Shown here in pieces: positions 8,029-15,846 of a stretch of 33,284 nt of DNA. Source of the stretch: an uncultured Pseudomonadota bacterium (GTDB taxonomy: Bacteria > Pseudomonadota > Gammaproteobacteria > Burkholderiales > Eutrophovitaceae). Each line of letters starts with the position of its first letter. Position 1 is the stretch's first letter. The position numbers and the translations under genes are program-made. The notes beneath the pieces are model-generated. The model saw nothing but the letters and a program-made list of their open reading frames with translations. It was not told where the DNA came from and searched no databases. Location of the stretch: assembly GCA_937983055.1 (NCBI GenBank), contig CALJLA010000177.1:1-33284 (forward strand), read 5' to 3'.

Positions 8029-8205
8029 AGGAAGGACACGGAGGAGACACAGGAATAACGTTACTAACGTAGAGAAACCTGTTCGAACCACCAGGTCACC
8101 AAGAGCACCAAGAGAAACTCCTCAACGAGAGATTGGTGACCTCGGTGACTTGGTGGTTCGCTTCGATTTCGTTTTCCCTCCGTGTCCTCCGTGGTTCGAA
8201 TAATC
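8029..8205 (+). repeat. CACCAAG-type palindromic intergenic repeat (copy 1)
   Basis: A nested dyad fills the gap between the SDR and fumarase genes. The outer arms are AGGAAGGACACGGAGGA (8029-8045) and the complementary CCTCCGTGTCCTCCGTGG (8177-8194). The inner arms are CGAACCACCAGGTCACCAAG (8084-8103) and the complementary GTGACTTGGTGGTTCG (8145-8160), with short CACCAAGAG/TTGGTGACC units between. A related copy lies at 30,531-30,640. The family looks like a non-coding mobile or REP-like intergenic element; it contains no gene. Confidence 0.75.
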
Positions 8206-8229
8206 AGTGGCAATTTAGCGGAGGCGAGC

Positions 8230-9639
8230 ATGGCAGCCGTCAGGATTGAGCGCGATACGTTCGGCGAGATCGAGGTGCCGGCCGAGCGGCTGTGGGGTGC
8301 GCAGACGCAACGCAGCTTGCAGAACTTCCGCATTTCAGGCGAGCGGCTGCCGGTCGAATTCCTGCGTGCGCTGGCACGCGTCAAGCGTGCCAGCGCGAAG
8401 GTAAACGTCGAACTGGGGGTGCTCGACCGGGAGAAGGGAGACGCGATCGTTCGCGCGGCCGATGAAGTGGTGGACGGCTGCCACGACGATGAGTTTCCGC
8501 TGGTGGTCTGGCAAACCGGCTCCGGTACCCAGACCAACATGAACATGAACGAGGTGCTGGCGAACCGCGCCTCCGAGCTGCTCGGCGGTTCCCGCGGCGA
8601 AGGCCGGCGCGTGCACCCGAACGACGACGTCAACCGGAGCCAGTCTACGAACGACGTGTTTCCCGCCGCCATGCACGTGGCGGCAGTGCAGGCGCTGCAC
8701 GACCGGCTGGTGCCGGCGCTGCGGCGGCTGCGGGATACGCTGGCTGCCAAGTCAGACGCGTTCGACGCGATCGTGAAGATCGGCCGTACCCACCTGCAGG
8801 ATGCGACGCCGCTTACCCTCGGGCAGGAGTTTTCCGGCTATGTTTCCCAGCTCGAGCACGGCATCGCCCATGTGCAGAACTCACTTACCCACCTGTGCGA
8901 ACTGGCGATCGGGGGCACTGCCGTGGGTACCGGGCTCAATGCGCCGGCCGACTTCGGCGTTCGGGTCGCGAAGGCGCTGTCGCGCGATACCGGGCTGCCG
9001 TTCGTGCCCGCACGCAACCGTTTCGAAGCGCTGGCCGCGAACGACGCGCTGGTGCATGCGCATGGTGCCCTGAAGACGCTGGCCGCCTCGCTGATGAAGA
9101 TCGCCAACGATATCCGCTGGCTGGCATCGGGCCCGCGCAGTGGTCTTGGCGAGCTGCGTATTCCCGAGAACGAGCCCGGCAGCTCGATCATGCCGGGAAA
9201 GGTCAATCCGACGCAGTCCGAGGCGGTGACCATGTTGTGCTGCCAGGTGTTCGGCAACGATGTGGCGATCAACTTCGGCGGCGCCCAGGGCAACTTCGAG
9301 TTGAACGTGTTCAAGCCGATGATCGTCCACAACTTCCTGCAGAGCGCGCGATTGCTTGCCGATGGCGCGCTGAGTTTCAACGATAACTGCGCTGTTGGCA
9401 TCGAAGCGAACCGCGAACGCATCGAGGCGCTCGTACGCGAATCGCTGATGCTCGTTACCGCTCTGACTCCGCACATCGGCTACGACAAGGCGGCCGAGAT
9501 TTCGAAAAAGGCGCACCGCGACGGCTCGACGCTGCGCGAGGCGGCGCTCGCGCTGGGCTATGTCACCGCGGAAGAGTTCGACCGCTGGGTGCGGCCGGAA
9601 AAAATGGTCGGGACTGTCGTCGCGACACGGGCCAAGTGA
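8230..9639 (+). CDS. fumC: Class II fumarate hydratase (FumC)
   Basis: This oxygen-stable, iron-independent TCA-cycle enzyme interconverts fumarate and malate as a cytoplasmic homotetramer. The 469-residue product has the family motifs in order: WGAQTQRSLQNF (residues 22-33), GSGTQTNMNMNEV (97-109), HPNDDVNRSQSTNDVFPAAM (129-148), KIGRTHLQDATPLT (about 183-196) and the superfamily signature GSSIMPGKVNPTQ near residue 320, which contains the catalytic Ser. It differs from aspartase and argininosuccinate lyase by the FumC-type N-terminus. The start at 8230 follows GCGGAGG; an open frame reaches back to 8182, but that extension is repeat sequence. Malic enzyme nearby makes a small C4-acid neighbourhood. 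Confidence 0.96.
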   Translation: MAAVRIERDTFGEIEVPAERLWGAQTQRSLQNFRISGERLPVEFLRALARVKRASAKVNVELGVLDREKGDAIVRAADEVVDGCHDDEFPLVVWQTGSGTQTNMNMNEVLANRASELLGGSRGEGRRVHPNDDVNRSQSTNDVFPAAMHVAAVQALHDRLVPALRRLRDTLAAKSDAFDAIVKIGRTHLQDATPLTLGQEFSGYVSQLEHGIAHVQNSLTHLCELAIGGTAVGTGLNAPADFGVRVAKALSRDTGLPFVPARNRFEALAANDALVHAHGALKTLAASLMKIANDIRWLASGPRSGLGELRIPENEPGSSIMPGKVNPTQSEAVTMLCCQVFGNDVAINFGGAQGNFELNVFKPMIVHNFLQSARLLADGALSFNDNCAVGIEANRERIEALVRESLMLVTALTPHIGYDKAAEISKKAHRDGSTLREAALALGYVTAEEFDRWVRPEKMVGTVVATRAK

Positions 9640-9733
9640 GCGCCGGTCGCGATGCCGGCGACAGTGCGCGCCGCCGGGCGGTGGCGCCTGGCCTGCACGA
9701 GGTTGGCCGGCGGGCCAGAACTCGCGGCGGACG

Positions 9734-9931
9734 TCAGACCGCCTGCTTCAATACCTCGACTGCGTGTTCCAGCATGCGGATGCGCTCGTGCGCCTCGCGC
9801 AGCAGTTCGCGCAAAGTCGCTTCGGTGTCGGTTGGGTTGCTGATGCGCACCGAGGCCCGCCTGTCCGGGCACTGCCGGCGATCCTGCCGGCCGACCCTGC
9901 GGTTCGAGTCGCGGACCAGTTGCAGATTCAT
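9734..9931 (-). CDS. Small conserved-looking hypothetical protein with C-terminal helix
   Basis: The 65-residue frame MNLQLVRDSNRRVGRQDRRQ... ends in LREAHERIRMLEHAVEVLKQ, a heptad-like amphipathic helix that could form a coiled coil. The middle is very Arg-rich (NRRVGRQDRRQCPDRRASVR). I do not recognise the family. GGAGG lies 10 bases before this ATG on the minus strand, and a TACAAT-like -10 occurs further upstream (about 10,016-10,021). The frame continues upstream to another ATG at 10,078 behind GGAAG, giving 114 residues, but that extension (MNFLPRTGAPSSKFVWPDY...) looks less protein-like. It sits alone between fumC and the MOSC gene. The remainder of 9,640-10,125 shows nothing else. Confidence 0.45.
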   Translation of the reverse strand: MNLQLVRDSNRRVGRQDRRQCPDRRASVRISNPTDTEATLRELLREAHERIRMLEHAVEVLKQAV

Positions 9932-10125
9932 CTTTGGCTGGCCTCCATTCGGGTTGTCGGATCCTGGCGGCAACCAGATTGCATAAAAGAATACCCCACC
10001 TCGGTCGGTTTTGCCTACATTGTAGTCCGGCCATACGAATTTTGAAGACGGGGCGCCCGTTCTGGGAAGAAAATTCATTATTCTTCCAGGGGTTGACGTT
10101 TTGAACCGGCAGTCGGCAGGGGCCG

Positions 10126-10617
10126 ATGAACCCTGAAGGCGAACTCGGCAGGCTGATGGCGCAGTTTCCGCGCGCCGGGCGGGTGGACTGGCTGGGTGTT
10201 CGGCCCAGCCGTCGCGCGCTGCCTGACCGGCAGCGGATGCTGGCGGCATTGACCGACCGGGGCCTGGAGGGCGATCACTATGCCCGGCCGGGCGGCAGGC
10301 GGCAGGTTACGCTGATCCAGGCCGAGCATCTTGACGTGGTATGCGCGCTGACGAGCCGTGGTGATCTCGATCCCGCGCTTCTGAGGCGCAATATCGTGGT
10401 GTCCGGGATCAACCTGTATGCGCTGCGCGATCGCGTGTTTCGCGTCGGTGAGGCCATGCTGGAAGGCACCGGCGAGTGCGCGCCCTGTTCTCGCATGGAA
10501 GAAGCGCTTGGGCCCGGCGGCTACAACGCGATGCGCGGGCACGGCGGAATCACCGCGCGCATCCTGCAGGGCGGCATCATCCGTGTGGGCGACGCAGTGT
10601 CGCCGGCGGTTACCTGA
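10126..10617 (+). CDS. MOSC domain-containing protein
   Basis: The 163-residue product is a stand-alone MOSC domain, the fold found at the C-terminus of molybdenum cofactor sulfurases and in YiiM-type proteins that handle sulfur for Mo enzymes. Visible features are the N-terminal strand VDWLGVRPSRR, LEGDHYARPGGRRQVTLIQAEH, RRNIVVSGINL, and the conserved cysteine region GECAPCSRMEEALGPGGYNA (two Cys; family members use one for sulfur transfer). The C-terminus GGITARILQGGIIRVGDAV closes the beta-barrel. An AGGGG motif precedes ATG 10,126. The gene runs convergently into a minus-strand gene with an 8-bp overlap. The physiological substrate is unknown. Confidence 0.88.
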   Translation: MNPEGELGRLMAQFPRAGRVDWLGVRPSRRALPDRQRMLAALTDRGLEGDHYARPGGRRQVTLIQAEHLDVVCALTSRGDLDPALLRRNIVVSGINLYALRDRVFRVGEAMLEGTGECAPCSRMEEALGPGGYNAMRGHGGITARILQGGIIRVGDAVSPAVT

Positions 10618-10999
10618 CCGGGTCCGTGTTGCCCCCCGGGAGGGGCGTGGCTGGCGCGGCCGCGGGCTCCAGATTCTCCAGCGGCACGTTCTCCCAGTCG
10701 AACTCGCCGGTCGTCGGCGCCAGACCGGTAAGCGCCCGAGCCTGATTGATCAATTCCATTGCCTTGCGCTCGCGCTGTATCCAGCAATGTCTGCGCGCAA
10801 GCATCAGCAGCCCCGCCAGGTCCTGGGTCTGCCGGTCGGTGAGCGTGACCCCCTGCAGATCCTCCCCCAGCAGGCGCAGCTCCGTCTGACAGCCGGCGGC
10901 GGCAGCCGGCGGCGCCGCGAGCGCGAGGACCGACAGCACCACCGCCGTCGTCAGGCGTGCCGGCCGCCGCAATTTCGAGTGGGCCGGCGCCGCGATCAC
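10610..10999 (-). CDS. Small exported hypothetical protein, translationally coupled to the upstream gene
   Basis: This 129-residue product starts at a GTG whose GTGA overlaps the stop of the preceding minus-strand gene (10,996-10,999). It has a basic n-region (HSKLRRPARL), a hydrophobic core (TTAVVLSVLALAAPP) and an AAAAGC cleavage region, so it is probably exported; the Cys right after the Ala run could also be a poor lipobox. The mature part is helical and contains a second Cys (RRHCWIQRERKAMELINQA), followed by an acidic, Pro-rich C-terminus. No family is recognised. The coding signal rests on the signal peptide and the coupling. Its end overlaps the convergent MOSC gene by 8 bp. Confidence 0.6.
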   Translation of the reverse strand: MIAAPAHSKLRRPARLTTAVVLSVLALAAPPAAAAGCQTELRLLGEDLQGVTLTDRQTQDLAGLLMLARRHCWIQRERKAMELINQARALTGLAPTTGEFDWENVPLENLEPAAAPATPLPGGNTDPVR

Positions 11000-11241
11000 T
11001 CGATGCCGAGCATCTTCATCGCCTTGGCCAGGGTGTCGACCGACTCCTGATGCTTGCCCGCCTTGTGCAGCGTCTCGCCTTCGGCGCGCAACCGCTTCAC
11101 TTCGGACAACTGCGCCGAGGTTAGACTCGGATTCTTGGCCAGGGCCGCGTCTATCTTTTTCATATCCATCGGGCAGTGAAAGGCGAATGCGCTGCCGGCG
11201 TATGCGAACACCATTACAGCCAGTATCTGACGTGCTTTCAT
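10996..11241 (-). CDS. Small exported helical protein (CPMDM-type, function unknown)
   Basis: The 81-residue product has a clear Sec signal peptide (MKARQILAVMVFAYAGSAFA, cleavage after AFA). It is followed by a mature domain starting FHCPMDMKKIDAALAKNP. His-Cys-Pro-Met-Asp-Met resembles a possible metal- or thiol-reactive site. The rest (LSEVKRLRAEGETLHKAGKH, QESVDTLAKAMKMLGIE) is a helix-turn-helix like one tetratricopeptide repeat. The short length with one Cys suggests a periplasmic accessory protein. The reverse-strand start is preceded by AGAGGAGGAAC, a strong ribosome-binding site. It is the first gene of a two-gene unit with the GTG-started gene downstream. Related short proteins occur in betaproteobacteria to my recollection; the function is unknown. 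Confidence 0.75.
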   Translation of the reverse strand: MKARQILAVMVFAYAGSAFAFHCPMDMKKIDAALAKNPSLTSAQLSEVKRLRAEGETLHKAGKHQESVDTLAKAMKMLGIE

Positions 11242-11422
11242 GCGTGTTCCTCCTCTCGAACGATGTCGGTAGCGCGCCTCGCGGCGGACGTGCCTGTCGC
11301 CGTCGGACGACAGTGCAGCATCGTCCGCCTTTCCGCCACGGCGCGTACGCCAACACTATACGCCTGCCCGGGTAGGCGAAACGCAGCAAATCGCTACGTG
11401 AAAGCTGCTGCCGCAGGCTAAA

Positions 11423-12073
11423 ATGCAACAAGACAATCAAGCGGTTCAGGCTGTGTTGGGCGATCTGGAGCAGGGTTTGTTGAGCCGGAGTTGGCTCGCG
11501 CGGCAGCTTTCGCGCAAGGCGGCGCTGCCCGACGATCCCAAGCTTCCGCGCTTTGTCCATCCGCCCGGCCGCTCGCCGGTGCCTGCCGCGGTGCTGGTAC
11601 CCGTACTCAATCGGCCGCACGGCCCCACCGTGCTGTTTACCCAGCGCACTGCCCACCTGCACGACCACGCCGGGCAGATCAGCTTTCCCGGGGGGCGGGT
11701 CGATGAAGGCGATGCCGACCGTGTCGCCACCGCCCTGCGCGAGGCGCAGGAAGAGATCGGCCTTGCCCGCGATCGTGTCGAAATCATCGGGCGCCTGCCC
11801 GATTACGACATCATGACCGGCTTCCGGGTGACGCCGATCGTCGGCTGGCTCGAGTCGCCGCTTGAATTCACGCCGGATCCATTCGAGGTTGCCGAAGTGT
11901 TCGAAGTACCGCTCGCCTTCTTTCTGGAGCCGGCCAACCATCAGCGGCTGAGCCGTGTAATTGGCGGTGTTACCCGCCACTATTACGCGATGCCCTATGG
12001 CGAGCGCTACATCTGGGGTGCCACCGCCGGCATGCTCTATTCGCTCTTCCAGCTGCTGACGACCGATTCCTGA
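11423..12073 (+). CDS. Nudix hydrolase, CoA pyrophosphatase type (NudL-like)
   Basis: The predicted reaction is hydrolysis of the diphosphate of CoA or its derivatives to 4'-phosphopantetheine and 3',5'-ADP. The 216-residue product has the CoA-hydrolase-specific segment just before and within the Nudix box: LFTQRTAHLHDHAGQISFPG (residues 71-90), then GGRVDEGDADRVATALREAQ followed by EEIGL (about 90-114). The box fits G-x5-E-x7-R-E-x2-E-E-x-G. The C-terminal half (FRVTPIVGWLESP, FFLEPANHQR, IWGATAGMLYSL) is also typical of this group. The final stop shares one base with the next ATG (TGATG), so it is translationally coupled to ybaK. Confidence 0.9.
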   Translation: MQQDNQAVQAVLGDLEQGLLSRSWLARQLSRKAALPDDPKLPRFVHPPGRSPVPAAVLVPVLNRPHGPTVLFTQRTAHLHDHAGQISFPGGRVDEGDADRVATALREAQEEIGLARDRVEIIGRLPDYDIMTGFRVTPIVGWLESPLEFTPDPFEVAEVFEVPLAFFLEPANHQRLSRVIGGVTRHYYAMPYGERYIWGATAGMLYSLFQLLTTDS

Positions 12074-12564
12074 TGGCGAAGGACAAGCTTCCGGTGACCG
12101 CGGCGGTGCGCGAGCTGCGGGCGCACAAGGTCGATTTCAGCGACCATCCGTACACCTACGAGGAGCACGGCGGCACCGCCGTCTCCGCTCGCGTACTGGG
12201 CGTTGCGGAGCATGCGGTGGTGAAGACGCTGGTGTTCGAGGATGAGGCGCGCCGGCCGCTGATCGTGCTGATGCACGGCGACCGCAAAGTCTCGGCCAAG
12301 GAGCTGGCGCGGGTGATCGGCGTGAAGTCGGTGGCGCCCTGCAGCCCGGAAACCGCGAATCGCCACTCCGGCTACATGGTCGGCGGCACCTCGCCCTTCG
12401 GTACCCGCAAGCACATGCCAGTCTACCTGGAAAAGACCATCCTCGATGAGCCGCGCGTCTACATCAATGGCGGCCGCCGCGGCTATCTGGTGGGGCTCGA
12501 TCCGCGGGAGATCGTGCGCGTGCTCAACCCGACCCTGGTCAGCGTTGGAATCGCCAATGACTGA
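12073..12564 (+). CDS. ybaK: Cys-tRNA(Pro)/Cys-tRNA(Cys) deacylase, YbaK family
   Basis: This is a trans-editing factor that hydrolyses mischarged Cys-tRNA(Pro) in the cytoplasm. The 163-residue product covers a single YbaK/ProX-type domain: VRELRAHKVDFSDHPYTYEE, LGVAEHAVVKTLVFE with the conserved Lys (VKTLVF), LMHGDRKVSAKELARVIG, the GYMVGGTSPFGTRKHMPVY loop, and INGGRRGYLVGLDPREI near the C-terminus. These fit the bacterial YbaK group rather than ProRS-associated ProXp-ala. It starts at an ATG overlapping the stop of the Nudix gene by one base. Confidence 0.93.
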   Translation: MAKDKLPVTAAVRELRAHKVDFSDHPYTYEEHGGTAVSARVLGVAEHAVVKTLVFEDEARRPLIVLMHGDRKVSAKELARVIGVKSVAPCSPETANRHSGYMVGGTSPFGTRKHMPVYLEKTILDEPRVYINGGRRGYLVGLDPREIVRVLNPTLVSVGIAND

Positions 12565-12648
12565 TCGCGCGTCGCGCATCGTTTGGGCCTGCCGGCGCCG
12601 GGGCGGGGGCGACGCTCCGGCTGTGTCTCGCCGCGCGCACGTTTAAGC

Positions 12649-12981
12649 ATGCTCGAACTTGTCACTCTCGGACTGTTTCTGGCCGGCGGCTGGTTCTGGC
12701 TCGACAGCATGCGCGCGCGCGAGGCGGCGGTGGAGGCGGGCCGGCGGGCCTGCGCGGCGGAGCAGCTGCAACTGCTCGACTGGACGGTGGTGCTGAGGCA
12801 GATCCGCCTGGGACGCGACGCCGATGGCCGGCTTCGGTTCAGGCGCACCTACGATTTCGAGTTCAGCGACACCGGCGACAACCGGCTCAAGGGCTCGCTC
12901 ACCCTGCTGGGAGACCAGCTCATCGCGGTCGGTCTGCCGCCGCGACCTGCCTTCGCATCGGAGCCGCCACGCTGGCACTGA
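12649..12981 (+). CDS. DUF3301 family small membrane-anchored protein
   Basis: The 110-residue product begins with a hydrophobic N-terminal segment (LELVTLGLFLAGGWFWLDS) that should anchor it in the inner membrane. A basic helix follows (REAAVEAGRRACAAEQLQLL), then a C-terminal domain with LDWTVVLRQIRLGRDADGRL, FRRTYDFEFSDTGDNRLKG and SLTLLGDQLIAVGLPP. This layout is that of DUF3301, a family of unknown function common in beta- and gammaproteobacteria. The ATG at 12,649 begins the hydrophobic segment; the open frame upstream is high-GC read-through. It lies 84 bases after ybaK, which may share the transcript. Confidence 0.82.
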   Translation: MLELVTLGLFLAGGWFWLDSMRAREAAVEAGRRACAAEQLQLLDWTVVLRQIRLGRDADGRLRFRRTYDFEFSDTGDNRLKGSLTLLGDQLIAVGLPPRPAFASEPPRWH

Positions 12982-12990
12982 TCCTGCAGA

Positions 12991-13011
12991 GGCATGGCCA
13001 ATGACCATGCC
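12991..13011 (+). repeat. Short perfect hairpin after the DUF3301 gene
   Basis: GGCATGG (12,991-12,997) and CCATGCC (13,005-13,011) form a 7-bp stem with a seven-base loop between the DUF3301 gene and the next small gene. No T-tract follows, so termination is unlikely; it may be an RNA processing or stabilising element. Confidence 0.35.
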
Positions 13012-13058
13012 AGCCGGGCTGTGGCACCATTGAAGCAACATCCCGGAGACTGATCGCC

Positions 13059-13343
13059 ATGACCGCTGAAACGCAACCAAACCATCAGCACGAGGAAGAG
13101 GTCCGGCTGCTGCGCGCCGAAATCGAGCTGCTGATGAGCGAGCGCGAAAGCCTGCTGCGCACTGTTGGGGCCGCCGCCGTTTTCGTCGCCAAGCTCGATA
13201 GTTCGGTGCTGCCGGAAGATACCTACGAAGCGGCCGATGTCCTTGCCCATGCCCTGAACGGCTTGCCGGAAGAAAGCCTGCGCGACGCGCTCGATCTGGT
13301 GCGCCCGGACTTCGAGGACGGCAAGGGCGCGACCGCGGAATGA
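13059..13343 (+). CDS. Small coiled-coil hypothetical protein
   Basis: The 94-residue acidic product has no signal peptide. Its N-terminal third (NHQHEEEVRLLRAEIELLMS) is heptad-like and predicts a coiled coil. The middle contains a short hydrophobic stretch (TVGAAAVFVAKL), too short for a membrane helix. The C-terminal part (LPEDTYEAADVLAHALNGLP, EESLRDALDLVRPDFEDG) is helical. I do not recognise a named family, though the codon pattern and a CGGAGA motif upstream of the ATG support a real gene. It ends 11 bases before the patatin-like gene, so the two are probably co-transcribed. Confidence 0.7.
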   Translation: MTAETQPNHQHEEEVRLLRAEIELLMSERESLLRTVGAAAVFVAKLDSSVLPEDTYEAADVLAHALNGLPEESLRDALDLVRPDFEDGKGATAE

Positions 13344-13354
13344 CCTAGTTGCCG

Positions 13355-14548
13355 ATGGCCATGTGGCGTCGCCAGCGCGCGGAGCGCGCGCGTTCTCCGG
13401 TGACGGCACTGGTGCTCACGGGCGGCGGCGCGCGCGCCGCCTACCAGGTCGGAATCCTGCGCGCGCTGTCGCACATCCTGCCGCGCGGCTGCGCCAATCC
13501 GTTCCCGATCGTGTGCGGCACCTCGGCTGGCGCCATCAATGCGACGGCACTGGCTGCGGGTGCCACCGATTTTCATCGTGCCGTTCGCCGGCTGCTGATG
13601 ATCTGGCGCCATTTTCACGCGGCGCAGATCTATCGCGCCGATGCCATGGGTGTGGCCAAGACCGGCCTGCGCTGGCTGTCGGCGCTGCTGGTCGGCGGGC
13701 TGGGGCGCAACAATCCCACGTCGCTGCTCGACAATTCGCCGCTGCGCGAGCTGCTGCTTCACCATCTCGAGTTCGATGGCATCGACCTGTCGATCCAGAT
13801 GGGCGCGCTGCGCGCCCTGTCGGTGACCGCGTCCGGCTACTCTTCCGGCCAGTCGATCACCTTCTTTCAGGGCGTGGATGGGCTCCAGGGCTGGCAGCGC
13901 GTTCGGCGCATCGGCGTGCCGGAGAGAATCGGCATCGAGCACCTGCTCGCGTCCAGCGCGCTACCCTTCATCTTTCCGGCAGTGCATCTGCACCGGGAGT
14001 ACTTCGGCGACGGCTCGATGCGTCAGATCGCGCCGATCAGCCCGGCGCTGCATCTGGGCGCCGACCGCGTGCTGGTGATCGGCGTCGGCCGGCAGATGCC
14101 GGAACATCCGCCGCGGGTGCATGCCGACCGCTATCCTTCGCTGGCGCAGATCGCCGGCCATGCGCTGAACAGCATCTTTCTCGATACGCTTGAAACCGAC
14201 GTCGAGCGCCTCGAGCGCATCAATCGCACCGTGCGGTTGATTCCGCCCGGCGAGCGTACCCGCGGCGAGTTCCCGCTGCGCGAAGTCGATGCGCTCGTGA
14301 TCCGGCCGTCCCAGGATCTCGATCTGATCGCCGCCCGCTACGCGCGCACCCTGCCGCGCGCGATTCGCTGGCTGTTGCGCGGGCTGGGCGCCCGCGGTCG
14401 CGGCGGTTCCACCCTGACCAGCTACCTGCTGTTCGAGCCGGAGTATTGCCGGGCGTTGATCGACCTAGGTTACCGCGACGCAATGGCCCGCCGCGACGAA
14501 ATCATGAAGCTGATCGACGTGCCGGCGCGCATCGAGCCGGCGGCGTGA
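13355..14548 (+). CDS. Patatin-like phospholipase
   Basis: This is a serine acyl hydrolase of the patatin/RssA class, expected to cleave acyl groups from phospholipids. The 397-residue product has the oxyanion motif GGGARAAYQ (residues 23-31), the nucleophile elbow GTSAG with Ser57, and the catalytic-dyad Asp in FGDGSM (about 217-222, Asp-Gly-Ser). A long C-terminal extension (about residues 240-397, with ERLERINRTVRLIPPGER and LTSYLLFEPEYCRALIDLGY) follows the core. There is no signal peptide, so it is probably cytoplasmic or membrane-peripheral. Start choice: ATG 13,355; ATG 13,361 and a TTG at 13,349 are also in frame. The stop is overlapped by the GTG of the next gene. Confidence 0.88.
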   Translation: MAMWRRQRAERARSPVTALVLTGGGARAAYQVGILRALSHILPRGCANPFPIVCGTSAGAINATALAAGATDFHRAVRRLLMIWRHFHAAQIYRADAMGVAKTGLRWLSALLVGGLGRNNPTSLLDNSPLRELLLHHLEFDGIDLSIQMGALRALSVTASGYSSGQSITFFQGVDGLQGWQRVRRIGVPERIGIEHLLASSALPFIFPAVHLHREYFGDGSMRQIAPISPALHLGADRVLVIGVGRQMPEHPPRVHADRYPSLAQIAGHALNSIFLDTLETDVERLERINRTVRLIPPGERTRGEFPLREVDALVIRPSQDLDLIAARYARTLPRAIRWLLRGLGARGRGGSTLTSYLLFEPEYCRALIDLGYRDAMARRDEIMKLIDVPARIEPAA

Positions 14549-15144
14549 AGCCCTGGTCCGAAGCCTGCGAGCGTAACCGCGATCCGATCCTGTCGGTGTT
14601 GCGCGAAGCGTTTGCTTCGGTAAACCGGGTGCTCGAGATCGGCTCCGGCACCGGACAGCACGCGGTGTACTTCGCCGCCGCGATGCCGCATCTCGTATGG
14701 CAGACCTCCGACCTGCCGGCGTCGCACAACGGCATCCGGCAGTGGATCGCGGAGGCGGGGCTGCCGAACGTGCTGCCGCCAGTCGCGCTGGATGTCGACG
14801 ACGCGAAATGGCCGGAAGGCGATTTCGACGCCGTTTTCACCGCAAATACCCTGCACATCATGTCCTGGGACTCGGTGCGCAGGCTGCTCGCCGGCGTTGC
14901 CCTGCTGCTGCCTGCGGGTGCGCCGCTCTGTGTCTACGGTCCCTTCAATTATGGCGGCCGCTATACCTCGGAGAGCAACGCCGCTTTCGACCGCATGCTG
15001 CGCGAACGCAATCCGGAAAGTGCGATCCGGGACGCAGAATCTGTATGCGCGCTTGCGTCGGAAAACGGTCTGACGCCAGAAGCCGACCATGCGATGCCGG
15101 CAAACAATCGCTTGCTGATTTTCCGCGCTGCAAAGGCGGCCTAG
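14545..15144 (+). CDS. DUF938 family SAM-dependent methyltransferase
   Basis: This 199-residue product is a class I methyltransferase-like protein of the DUF938 family. The N-terminus KPWSEACERNRDPILSVLRE is family-typical, and VLEIGSGTGQHAVYFA is the SAM-binding glycine motif (motif I). The segment WQTSDLPASHNGIRQWI follows. FDAVFTANTLHIMSW is the post-motif strand and YGPFNYGGRYTSESNAAFD is a diagnostic family block. The substrate is unknown. The start is a GTG at 14,545 that overlaps the phospholipase stop (GTGA), indicating coupling. The TAG stop overlaps, in a CTAG palindrome, the stop of the convergent isochorismatase-like gene. Confidence 0.9.
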   Translation: MKPWSEACERNRDPILSVLREAFASVNRVLEIGSGTGQHAVYFAAAMPHLVWQTSDLPASHNGIRQWIAEAGLPNVLPPVALDVDDAKWPEGDFDAVFTANTLHIMSWDSVRRLLAGVALLLPAGAPLCVYGPFNYGGRYTSESNAAFDRMLRERNPESAIRDAESVCALASENGLTPEADHAMPANNRLLIFRAAKAA

Positions 15145-15740
15145 AGCGATTTCACGATGCCAAGGGCTTCGCGAAATGCCTCTGTGTCAGGGTCGCCCAG
15201 CCACTCGAAAATGACCATCTCAGTGGTCACGACGCGAATTCTCTCGGCGCGAAGGCGCTCGATGGCGGCCGCATGATCCGCGGCATGTCGCGATCCTGAG
15301 GCGTCGCCGACGAAATACGTCGAGAATCCGTGCTCCGCCAGTCCCAGCGCCGCCTGCAGCACACACACATGCGCCTCCATGCCGATCACAACCGCCTGGC
15401 AGCGACCGGTTTGCTTGAGGCGCTTGAGGATGTACGGTTCGTCAGTACAGCAGAATTGCCTCTTGCTCAAGATCTCGTTAGAGTCCAGAAGCCTGCGCAA
15501 TTCCTCCAAAAGCGGACCGATGCGATCGGCGCAGTGCTCGGTTGCAAAAACCGGTACGCCCATCAGGCGTGCCGTTTTGATGAGGGCAGCGCTGCGACTC
15601 GTGATATCTCGCCCGCCGTGAATGGCCGGCGCAAGCTTTGACTGAATGTCGATAACAAGAAGAAATGAGGTTTTTCGGTTTAGGCGCACGGTTGTGCCTC
15701 CCCAGATTGCCCGATTGAGATCTGCCGGCAACTTCGGCAT
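15141..15740 (-). CDS. Isochorismatase-like cysteine hydrolase
   Basis: The 199-residue product has the fold of isochorismatase, nicotinamidase and YcaC-type hydrolases. The first strand and catalytic Asp are in SFLLVIDIQSKLAPAI. The nucleophile is Cys in VVIGMEAHVCVLQAAL, and the GMEAHVCV form, rather than GxxTxxCV, is the YcaC-like variant. A conserved block LGLAEHGFSTYFVGDASGSR follows. The C-terminus TEMVIFEWLGDPDTEAFREA also matches that variant. The start at 15,740 was chosen because family sequence begins there; the frame remains open upstream to 15,938, which would overlap divergent ureA. The true substrate is unknown. Location next to a urease and amide-hydrolysis region makes an amide substrate attractive but unproven. 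Confidence 0.85.
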   Translation of the reverse strand: MPKLPADLNRAIWGGTTVRLNRKTSFLLVIDIQSKLAPAIHGGRDITSRSAALIKTARLMGVPVFATEHCADRIGPLLEELRRLLDSNEILSKRQFCCTDEPYILKRLKQTGRCQAVVIGMEAHVCVLQAALGLAEHGFSTYFVGDASGSRHAADHAAAIERLRAERIRVVTTEMVIFEWLGDPDTEAFREALGIVKSL

Positions 15741-15846
15741 GTTAAGCGAGTTTCCGGGCCGTGGATCCGGATCGGCGTGGAAGCAGATGTGAACTCGTTG
15801 CGCGGATGGACGGAACGGAAGTGTTAAACCATCGAGGACAAGGGAA

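Noticed and set aside
15741..15846. ANTAR-type hairpins before the first urease
   Set aside because: I searched this gap for paired stems with six-base loops and a terminator and found none, so ureABC is probably not under AmiR control.
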